From NCBI GenBank assembly GCA_016744485.1, contig JADGEG010000120.1, positions 1 to 6,196 on the forward strand: a stretch of 6,196 nt of DNA. Reading direction: 5' to 3'. The notes under the pieces were generated by a model. It searched no databases, was not told the origin of the DNA, and was given only the letters and a program-made list of their open reading frames with translations. Shown here piece after piece: positions 1-5,742 of this stretch. Numbering within the stretch: the stretch's first letter is position 1; every line of letters starts with the position of its first letter. The stretch comes from Arcobacter sp. (lineage in GTDB: Bacteria > Campylobacterota > Campylobacteria > Campylobacterales > Arcobacteraceae). A program made the translations under genes and the position numbers.

Positions 1-286
1 AAATATTAATTTGAGGTATTTTTTTTACAGCTTTTATTTTTATAAATTTTTTTTTATTAGAATATTTTTTTAATTCTTTTTGATACTTGACAATATCAAT
101 TTTTAATTTTTTACCATTTTTAATTAAAATGTTTAAATATTTTTTTTCTAAATTTTTATTAGTATTTAAAACAGCTTTTATATAAGAAATACGAGCATTG
201 TTATATTCCTTTTTAATAGCTTCATTTGCAAAAAGATTAGATGATAAAAATAAAAAATAAAATAAACTAATAAAAAATTTAATAAT
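1..286 (-). CDS. Secreted protein, N-terminal part; probable N-acetylmuramoyl-L-alanine amidase, cut by window edge
   Basis: The frame is open from 319 down to base 1 and is too unconventional for a standard ORF finder, because it has no ATG, GTG, TTG or CTG codon. The best start is ATT at 286-284, seven bases after the GGAG at 297-294; ATA at 292-290, overlapping the upstream TAA as ATAA, is the alternative. From ATT, about 95 residues are visible. They begin with a clear signal peptide: a Lys, then a Phe/Leu-rich hydrophobic core, then LFA before NE at about residues 18-22, with likely cleavage after Ala20. A Lys-rich, probably helical stretch follows. No catalytic motif lies inside the window. 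The amidase call rests on position: in C. jejuni, as I recall, amiA follows the same nitronate monooxygenase-like gene and also starts with a signal peptide and a helical N-terminal region. If correct, it would cleave peptidoglycan in the periplasm. That a secreted protein is encoded is fairly sure; its identity is only probable. Confidence 0.6.
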   Translation of the reverse strand, partial: MIKFFISLFYFLFLSSNLFANEAIKKEYNNARISYIKAVLNTNKNLEKKYLNILIKNGKKLKIDIVKYQKELKKYSNKKKFIKIKAVKKIPQINI

Positions 287-288
287 TT

Positions 289-1362
289 TTATTCTCCTTT
301 TGTTAATTTTTCTATTAATTCATGCACTGATAGTATTTTATCAAGTTTATATCCATTTGTACCTGTAAAAAATAAACCTGTTTCTTCATCTCCAATTTGT
401 GCAGCACTTAGTCTATCTGCTATACAATATCCTACTACTTTTGCTTCAACTCCTCTATTACAAGGAGCTACACAATTTGATATACATACAACTTTAGGTG
501 CAGTTTTTTGCTCAATAGTTTTTTGCAAATTTGTAACAACTCCTCGCGCAGGAAGTCCAACTGGTGATTTAAATAGTTTTATATCATCTTTTTTTGAATT
601 TAATAAAATATTTTTAAAATTACTATGTGCATCACATTCATAAGTACCTATAAATCTTGTAGCCATTTGTACACCACTACATCCCATAGCCATAAATTTA
701 TCAATATCATTTTTGTTCCATATTCCACCAGCTGCAATAACAGGCATATTGCCCCACTTTTTTGCTTCTTCTATTACAGGAGGAACTATATTTTCTAACT
801 GAAATTCTTCTTTAAGGCAATCATCATAAGAAAAACCTTGATGTCCTCCACTTAATGGACCTTCAACTATAACTGCATCAGGAAGTTTATTATATCTTTT
901 CCATTTTTTACAAATAAGTTTTAATGCTCTTGCACTTGAAACAATAGGAATTAGTGCAACATCAGGAAAATTTTTAGTAAATTCAGGCATATTTGTGGGC
1001 AACCCTGCACCTGTTATAATCATATTGGCACCTGCTTGGCAAGCATCTATAACAGTTCTACCATAATCATTACTTGCATATAAAACATTACATGCAATGG
1101 GTGCATTTTTAGATATTTGTTTTGCACTTGCAATTATAGCAGTTAAACCTTTTTTTGAATAAAAATTTAAAGCATCCTTCGGTTTACCACGTACTAATTT
1201 ATCAGAATATTTTCTATCTTGATAATATCCAGTACCAACTGCTGATACAACCCCTAATGCACCTTCTAAACTAACAGTTCCTGCTAATTTATCCCAACTA
1301 ACTCCAACTCCCATACCTCCTTGGATAATTGGATGTTTAATTTTATATTTACCAATTTTCAA
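289..1362 (-). CDS. Nitronate monooxygenase-family FMN flavoprotein (2-nitropropane dioxygenase-like)
   Basis: A complete 357-residue TIM-barrel flavoprotein. Family members oxidise alkyl nitronates using FMN and O2, and relatives include FabK-type enoyl reductases, so the true substrate is uncertain. Visible motifs are QGGMG at 14-18 (N-terminal FMN-binding strand), GAGLP at 118-122, GGHQG at 172-176 with His174 in the place of the family's catalytic histidine, AAGGIW at 210-215 and GVQMATRF at 230-237 (FMN phosphate site). Near the C-terminus are Cys293, Cys297, Cys301 and Cys313, within CISNCVAPC and GYC; similar clusters occur, as I recall, in homologues from anaerobes and Campylobacterota and may bind metal. 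The start is TTG at 1362-1360, seven bases after AAGGG at 1374-1370; MKIGKYKIKHPIIQGG fits the usual family N-terminus. It lies three bases after the tyrS stop, so the two genes are probably co-translated. The protein looks cytoplasmic, with no signal peptide. The family is sure; the substrate is unknown. Confidence 0.9.
   Translation of the reverse strand: MKIGKYKIKHPIIQGGMGVGVSWDKLAGTVSLEGALGVVSAVGTGYYQDRKYSDKLVRGKPKDALNFYSKKGLTAIIASAKQISKNAPIACNVLYASNDYGRTVIDACQAGANMIITGAGLPTNMPEFTKNFPDVALIPIVSSARALKLICKKWKRYNKLPDAVIVEGPLSGGHQGFSYDDCLKEEFQLENIVPPVIEEAKKWGNMPVIAAGGIWNKNDIDKFMAMGCSGVQMATRFIGTYECDAHSNFKNILLNSKKDDIKLFKSPVGLPARGVVTNLQKTIEQKTAPKVVCISNCVAPCNRGVEAKVVGYCIADRLSAAQIGDEETGLFFTGTNGYKLDKILSVHELIEKLTKGE
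294..300 (-). promoter_or_regulatory. Ribosome binding site for the non-ATG secreted-protein gene
   Basis: The minus strand reads AAAGGAG at 300-294, inside the last codons of the upstream flavoprotein gene. It is a near-perfect Shine-Dalgarno sequence. The spacing to ATT at 286-284 is seven bases, which is ideal. The spacing to ATA at 292-290 is only one base, which argues against ATA. A site this strong supports real translation of the downstream frame despite the missing ATG. Confidence 0.65.
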
Positions 1363-1365
1363 AAT

Positions 1366-2574
1366 CTAGCCCTTAACAATAATTTTTACAAAGTTTTTTT
1401 TGCCTTTTTGTAAGACATATTCACCAATTTTCAAATTCAATTTATCATCTAAAACTTTTATTTTATCTAATGATACAGCATTAGCCTTAATATCTCGCCT
1501 TGCTTGTGAAGTAGATTTAACAAGTTGTGTATCAACTAAAGCTTGACATATCCAAATATCGGCATTTAACTTGTATGTTAAAATATTTGTAGGTATATCT
1601 TTTTTTATAAAAATTTTTTCAAATTCTTTTTGTGCTTTTATTCCAGAACCTTCATTATGGAATCTATCTATTATTTCAATAGCTAGATTTTCTTTTATTT
1701 TTTTAGGATGAACTAATTTACTTCGAACATTTTCTTTCATAAGATTAATTTCTTTTAATGATTTATTAGATAATAATTCAAAATATCTCCACATTAGTTT
1801 ATCTGAAATTGATAATATCTTACCAAACATATCATTTGGATCATCTTTAATACCAATATAATTGCACAAAGATTTAGACATCTTTTGTACCCCATCTAAT
1901 CCTTCTAAAATGGGCATCATTAAAACTGCTTGAGCTTGTGTTTTACATGCTTTTTGTAAAGTTCTACCCATTAAAAGATTAAACTTCTGATCAGTTCCAC
2001 CTAATTCAATATTAGTTTTCATGGCAACTGAGTCATAACCTTGAAGTAAAGGGTACATAAATTCACTAAGTGCAATAGGTGTATTTGAAGCATATCTTTT
2101 AGAAAAATCGTCTCTTTCGAGCATTCTTGCAACTGTTAAATTTGATGAAAGTTTTATTAAACCAGCAGTTCCTAATTTATCTAACCAAGTAGAATTAAAT
2201 AATACTTGTGTTTTATTTTTATCTAATATTTTAAATACTTGATTTTCATATGATTTAGCATTTTTTAAAATGTCTTCTTTACTTAAAATTTTTCTAGTTT
2301 CATTTTTACCAGTTGGATCACCTATCATACCTGTAAAATCACCAATTAAAAACTGTACTATTCCTCCAAACTTTTGAAAAGTAGCTAGCTTTTGAATTAA
2401 TACTGTATGTCCTAAATGTAAATCAGGAGCAGTTGGATCAAAACCAGCTTTTACAAAAAAATTTTCACCACTTTCATAAAATCTTCTTATTAGTTTTTCT
2501 ATATAATTGAGATCTATTATTTCAGAACTTCCTCTTTGAATTTCATTTAAAGCATTTTGAATTTTATTTTTCAT
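1366..2574 (-). CDS. tyrS: Tyrosyl-tRNA synthetase (TyrZ-like, KMSKS type)
   Basis: A class I aminoacyl-tRNA synthetase that activates tyrosine with ATP and transfers it to tRNA-Tyr in the cytoplasm. The 402-residue length is normal. The Rossmann catalytic domain shows GFDPTAPDLHLGH at 44-56 (HIGH motif as HLGH), a GDFTGMIGDPTGK segment at 78-90, YPLLQGYD at 174-181, GGTDQ at 192-196 (tyrosine pocket and Rossmann fold) and KMSKS at 231-235. A C-terminal S4-like RNA-binding domain covers roughly 340-400, with TSQARRDI at 355-362. The KMSKS signature marks the TyrZ subtype; E. coli-type TyrS has KFGKT instead. The start at ATG 2574-2572 follows AAAGAGG at 2585-2579, which overlaps the stop of the upstream alarmone gene; the gap is nine bases. 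No T-box or other leader is present, so expression probably follows the operon. Identification is secure. Confidence 0.97.
   Translation of the reverse strand: MKNKIQNALNEIQRGSSEIIDLNYIEKLIRRFYESGENFFVKAGFDPTAPDLHLGHTVLIQKLATFQKFGGIVQFLIGDFTGMIGDPTGKNETRKILSKEDILKNAKSYENQVFKILDKNKTQVLFNSTWLDKLGTAGLIKLSSNLTVARMLERDDFSKRYASNTPIALSEFMYPLLQGYDSVAMKTNIELGGTDQKFNLLMGRTLQKACKTQAQAVLMMPILEGLDGVQKMSKSLCNYIGIKDDPNDMFGKILSISDKLMWRYFELLSNKSLKEINLMKENVRSKLVHPKKIKENLAIEIIDRFHNEGSGIKAQKEFEKIFIKKDIPTNILTYKLNADIWICQALVDTQLVKSTSQARRDIKANAVSLDKIKVLDDKLNLKIGEYVLQKGKKNFVKIIVKG
1370..1374 (-). promoter_or_regulatory. Ribosome binding site fixing the TTG start of the flavoprotein gene
   Basis: The minus strand reads AAGGG at 1374-1370, seven bases before TTG at 1362-1360. 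The site lies within the last codons of tyrS (the AAG GGC TAG end). This supports TTG rather than a later start, because the first ATG (codon 17) would delete the QGGMG strand needed for FMN binding. Confidence 0.6.
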
Positions 2575-2578
2575 TTAA

Positions 2579-2585
2579 CCTCTTT
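2579..2585 (-). promoter_or_regulatory. Ribosome binding site for tyrS, overlapping the alarmone gene stop codon
   Basis: The minus strand reads AAAGAGG at 2585-2579, four bases before ATG at 2574-2572. The site begins within the TAA stop (2586-2584) of the upstream gene, so terminating ribosomes could feed directly into tyrS. Confidence 0.6.
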
Positions 2586-4722
2586 ATTTATTATAAGCAT
2601 CTTGTTTTGAAACAAAATCAATTATTTTTACTTTTTTTTCTATTGTTTTTTTCACTTCTTCTATATTTGAGTTTTTTAATTCAAATTCAATAGAACAATA
2701 TTGTCTATATGAATGTTCTTCTCTTCCATACTCAACAGATAGAATATAACCTTCATATTGGTTCATATGTGCAAACAGTTTTGCTAATTCACCTTTTGTA
2801 TTTGGAAAACTAACTAACATTTTATATTTATATAAAGTGTCTTTTATCCATTGACAAAATAACATTTTATTTTTATTTTTAATTTTATGATATGCATTAT
2901 CACACATTTTATGATGAATAATTGCTTTATTGTTTTCTTTAAATGCAACAATATCATCACCAAATTTAGGATGACAACAATGGTCAAATGATACATTATT
3001 TATACTAAAATTTGAATATATTATGATATTATCAAATTTATATTCTTTGATCTTACTAGTATAAATTCTAAATCTTGTAACAAAATTTTGTTTTAGTATA
3101 ATACTTTTTTCAATAGTGTGTTTTGTATGCTTAAAGTAGTCAATAATATGTGGTATTTTATGAGGTGATTCAATATCTTCAAATTCACTAATTTCATCTT
3201 TATATTTTGAAAATGAAGTATTAATAATATTAATTCCACTTAATTCATCAATTTCTTTTAATCTATGCATACATAATGCTTTAATGTGTTTTTGTGCACG
3301 AGTAGTTTTTACCATATCAACCCAAGAGCATCTATATATTGTGTATTTTGAAGTATTAATTAATACAATATCAGAACTTTTTAACTCTGTTAATAAAGGT
3401 TTTTTAACTTTATTAATATAACATTCTATTGCATTTTTACCTACATCTGTATGAACTGCATATGCAAAATCATAAGCAGTTGAGCCTAAAGGAAGTACAA
3501 ATATTTCTCCTTTTGGTGAATATACTATAACTTCTTCTGAAAACAAATCTTGCTTAGTATCTTTATAAAACTCTTCAATATTATCATGTGAATATTCAAG
3601 ATTTTTTAACCATTTTAAATTTGTTTTGTTTTTAGAACCATTTTTATATTTCCAATGTGCAGCAATTCCAAATTCTGCAATTTTATTCATTTCAAATGTT
3701 CTAATTTGAACTTCATATATTTTAGAATTAAAAAAAACTGTTGTATGTATCGTTTGATAACCATTTTCTTTAGGGGTTGAGATGTAGTCTTTAAATCTTG
3801 AAATAAGTGGAGTATATTCTAAGTGTAAAAATCCTAAAATTTTATAACATTCTATATCTTCATCAACTAAAATTCTAATTGCAAAAAGATCAAGAACTTC
3901 ATCCATTCCTACACCTTTTCTTTGCATTTTTAAATAAATAGAATAATAATGTTTTATTCTACTGTAAATTTTAATTTTATTTAAGTCATAACCATTTTTT
4001 TCTAAGATACTTTTAGTTGAAGAAATAAATTGATTAAATGTTAGTTGAATAGAATGCTGATGTTGTTTTATAAAATTATTTATTTTTTGATATTCATTTG
4101 GATACAAATAAGAAAATGCTATATCTTCTAAAGTATTTTTTAATTTAGAAATTCCAAGTCTATGAGCTATTGGAACATATACTAACATTGTTTCTTCTGC
4201 AATTCTTAGTTGTTTATTAGAAGGTAAAGCTTCTAATGTTAACATATTATGAAGTCTATCACAAAGCTTTACTACTAAAACTCTAATATCATCAATTGAT
4301 GCAATTAACATCTTTCTAAAAGATAAGGCTGAGCTTATTAATTTAGCATTTGAATTAGATGGTATTAACTCATGTTCTCTTATTTCATCTATTTTTGTTA
4401 GACCATCAACCATATGAGCAATATCATCACCCCATGTAACTTTTATATAATTTAAATCAAAATTTGTATCTTCAACTACATCATGTAATAAAGCAGCTGC
4501 AATAATATCTTCATCTTTTGAAAAATGTGCTGTAACATTTGCTACTAAAATAGGGTGGATACAATATGGTTCACCACTTTTTCTATATTGTCCTTTGTGG
4601 GCAAGAATTACAAAATTTATTATCTCTTTTAGTTTAGGTGTTAGTTTATATTGTGATTTTAATACACTAATGGCATCTTTTATAGTAACAATATTAGATA
4701 TTTTTTTAATAAAAGGATCCAT
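2584..4722 (-). CDS. spoT: Bifunctional (p)ppGpp synthetase/hydrolase (RelA/SpoT homologue)
   Basis: The long RSH enzyme that makes and degrades the stringent-response alarmones ppGpp/pppGpp; 712 residues, the usual length. Domains in order: an HD hydrolase at about 35-190, with His56, His80-Asp81, Glu84-Asp85 and the CDRLHN segment ending at Asn159, so hydrolysis looks intact; a synthetase at about 245-345, with RIKHYYSIYLKM at 255-266, Asp278, RFKD at 309-312, the NGYQTIHT segment at 320-327 and Glu337 in YEVQIRT, so synthesis also looks intact; a TGS domain at about 397-458 with HTDVG at 424-428; a helical region; a zinc-finger-type segment with Cys582, Cys583, His603/His604 and Cys607; and an ACT domain at about 634-705. 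RFKD is the RXKD form typical of bifunctional enzymes, whereas monofunctional RelA has EXDD. Campylobacterota generally carry one such enzyme, so it probably does both jobs. The ATG at 4722-4720 lies after an in-frame TAA at 4737-4735, which fixes the start, though no good Shine-Dalgarno is visible. Confidence 0.96.
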   Translation of the reverse strand: MDPFIKKISNIVTIKDAISVLKSQYKLTPKLKEIINFVILAHKGQYRKSGEPYCIHPILVANVTAHFSKDEDIIAAALLHDVVEDTNFDLNYIKVTWGDDIAHMVDGLTKIDEIREHELIPSNSNAKLISSALSFRKMLIASIDDIRVLVVKLCDRLHNMLTLEALPSNKQLRIAEETMLVYVPIAHRLGISKLKNTLEDIAFSYLYPNEYQKINNFIKQHQHSIQLTFNQFISSTKSILEKNGYDLNKIKIYSRIKHYYSIYLKMQRKGVGMDEVLDLFAIRILVDEDIECYKILGFLHLEYTPLISRFKDYISTPKENGYQTIHTTVFFNSKIYEVQIRTFEMNKIAEFGIAAHWKYKNGSKNKTNLKWLKNLEYSHDNIEEFYKDTKQDLFSEEVIVYSPKGEIFVLPLGSTAYDFAYAVHTDVGKNAIECYINKVKKPLLTELKSSDIVLINTSKYTIYRCSWVDMVKTTRAQKHIKALCMHRLKEIDELSGINIINTSFSKYKDEISEFEDIESPHKIPHIIDYFKHTKHTIEKSIILKQNFVTRFRIYTSKIKEYKFDNIIIYSNFSINNVSFDHCCHPKFGDDIVAFKENNKAIIHHKMCDNAYHKIKNKNKMLFCQWIKDTLYKYKMLVSFPNTKGELAKLFAHMNQYEGYILSVEYGREEHSYRQYCSIEFELKNSNIEEVKKTIEKKVKIIDFVSKQDAYNK

Positions 4723-4746
4723 TTTAATGCCAAGTTATTTTAAAAA

Positions 4747-4962
4747 CTATTCTTTAGATATTAAACCATCAATTTCTAATAATCCATAAGCAATTTCATC
4801 AATAGCTATATCTGTATATTTCATGTGTTGTGTATTTTTTTCAAGTAATGGTTTTGCACCTCTACTTAATTCATCTGCTCTTTGACCAATAGCAAGTGCT
4901 AAAACATATCTATCATTTTTTACTTTTTCTAATGCCATTGACATTCTTTCTTCTAGTCTCAT
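4747..4962 (-). CDS. rpoZ: DNA-directed RNA polymerase omega subunit
   Basis: Small 71-residue polymerase subunit that wraps the C-terminal part of beta-prime and helps core enzyme assembly. The length is normal for the phylum. The sequence has the omega pattern: an N-terminal RLEERMSMALEKV helix, then NDRYVLALAIGQRADELSRG at about 16-35, which matches the conserved NRFxLvxxAxxRAxqL block of the family, then the IAIDEIAYGLL helix at about 52-62. The start at ATG 4962-4960 follows AAAGGA at 4973-4968 with a spacing of five bases. It lies 12 bases after pyrH and 24 bases before the alarmone synthetase gene. The rpoZ-spoT pairing also occurs in E. coli; there omega helps form a ppGpp binding site on polymerase, but that role is family knowledge and not shown here. 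Identification is strong despite the small size. Confidence 0.94.
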   Translation of the reverse strand: MRLEERMSMALEKVKNDRYVLALAIGQRADELSRGAKPLLEKNTQHMKYTDIAIDEIAYGLLEIDGLISKE

Positions 4963-4967
4963 TTTAA

Positions 4968-4973
4968 TCCTTT
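4968..4973 (-). promoter_or_regulatory. Ribosome binding site for rpoZ
   Basis: The minus strand reads AAAGGA at 4973-4968, five bases before ATG at 4962-4960, in the 12-base gap after the pyrH stop (TAA at 4977-4975). Confidence 0.55.
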
Positions 4974-4974
4974 T

Positions 4975-5682
4975 TTATTTTACAATTGAACATTTACTAT
5001 AATCACCATTAATAATATTAAGTAAATTTCCTTTTTCATTCATATTTGCGACAATTATAGGTAAATTATTATCTTTAGCTAGTGCAATAGCAGTATCATC
5101 CATTACATTTATATGTGATTCTAAAGCCCTATCATAAGATAAGGTATCTAGTTTTACAGCATCTTTATATTTCATTGGGTCTTTATCATAAATACCATCA
5201 ACTTTTGTAGCTTTTATAAGCATAGATGCACCTATTTCTGTAGCTCTTAGTGTTGCCGCTGTGTCTGTTGTAAAATAGGGATTACCTGTGCCTGCTGAAA
5301 ATATAACGACTCTTGCTTTTTCAAGATGTCTAATTGCTCGTCTTTGAATAAAAGATTCAGATATTTGTTCCATTTTAATAGCTGTTTGTAATCTTGCATT
5401 TAAACCTTTATGCTCTAATGCTTCTTGCATTGCTACACCATTAATGACAGTTGCTAACATCCCCATATAATCAGCACTAGTTCTTTTAATCACACCATCA
5501 GCAGCAGCAGAAACACCACGAATAATATTTCCACCACCAATTACAATTCCAACTTCAATATTATTATCAACTAATTGTTTGATTTCTTCAGAAATATAAT
5601 CTAAAATTTTAGTATCTATACCATATCCATTATCACCAGCTAATGCTTCACCTGAAAATTTAACAAGAACTCTTTTATTCAT
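4975..5682 (-). CDS. pyrH: UMP kinase (uridylate kinase)
   Basis: Bacterial UMP kinase of the amino-acid-kinase fold. It phosphorylates UMP to UDP with ATP in the cytoplasm, feeding UTP and CTP synthesis; the family is hexameric and usually essential. The 235-residue length is normal. Visible signatures are VLVKFSGEAL at 5-14 (nucleotide-binding strand and first glycine loop), IGGGNIIRG at 48-56, SADYMGMLATVINGVA at 69-84 (UMP-binding region), GTGNPYFTTDTAA at 131-143 and KATKVDGIYDKDP at 157-169 (ATP-binding loop). All key blocks are present and in order. The start at ATG 5682-5680 follows AGGA at 5691-5688 with a spacing of five bases. A likely promoter sits directly upstream, so this is probably the first gene of the pyrH-rpoZ-spoT-tyrS transcript. 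Nothing unusual is seen in the protein. Confidence 0.97.
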   Translation of the reverse strand: MNKRVLVKFSGEALAGDNGYGIDTKILDYISEEIKQLVDNNIEVGIVIGGGNIIRGVSAAADGVIKRTSADYMGMLATVINGVAMQEALEHKGLNARLQTAIKMEQISESFIQRRAIRHLEKARVVIFSAGTGNPYFTTDTAATLRATEIGASMLIKATKVDGIYDKDPMKYKDAVKLDTLSYDRALESHINVMDDTAIALAKDNNLPIIVANMNEKGNLLNIINGDYSKCSIVK

Positions 5683-5695
5683 TTTTTTCCTTTTA

Positions 5696-5727
5696 ATTAT
5701 AGCGATTTTATCTAAAATAAGCTAAAT
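5696..5727 (-). promoter_or_regulatory. Probable sigma-70 promoter of the pyrH operon, two overlapping-spaced -10 boxes
   Basis: The minus strand carries TATAAT at 5701-5696, preceded by GC, and TAAAAT at 5710-5705, three bases further upstream. Upstream is the T/A-rich TTTAGCTTATTTTAGA stretch (5726-5711), consistent with Campylobacterota housekeeping promoters, which have a strong -10 and little -35 conservation. Use of TATAAT would start the RNA near 5689, leaving a leader of about seven bases that barely includes the Shine-Dalgarno. Use of TAAAAT would start near 5698 and give a leader of about 16 bases. Which box is used cannot be told from sequence. In so AT-rich a genome chance matches are common, but the position directly before the first operon gene favours a real promoter. 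Confidence 0.55.
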
Positions 5728-5742
5728 TTTTTGTTAAATGTA

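Noticed and set aside
47..55. Run of nine T on the plus strand (nine A in the coding strand) inside the secreted-protein gene, and eight T at 19-26, as possible phase-variation tracts
   Set aside because: Runs of this length are common by chance in such an AT-rich genome and encode Lys codons; nothing suggests switching, although they could be error-prone in sequencing.
4595..4789. Plus-strand open frame of 64 codons
   Set aside because: It lies antisense across the spoT start and the rpoZ end, has no ribosome site, and its composition is that expected from a reversed AT-rich coding strand.
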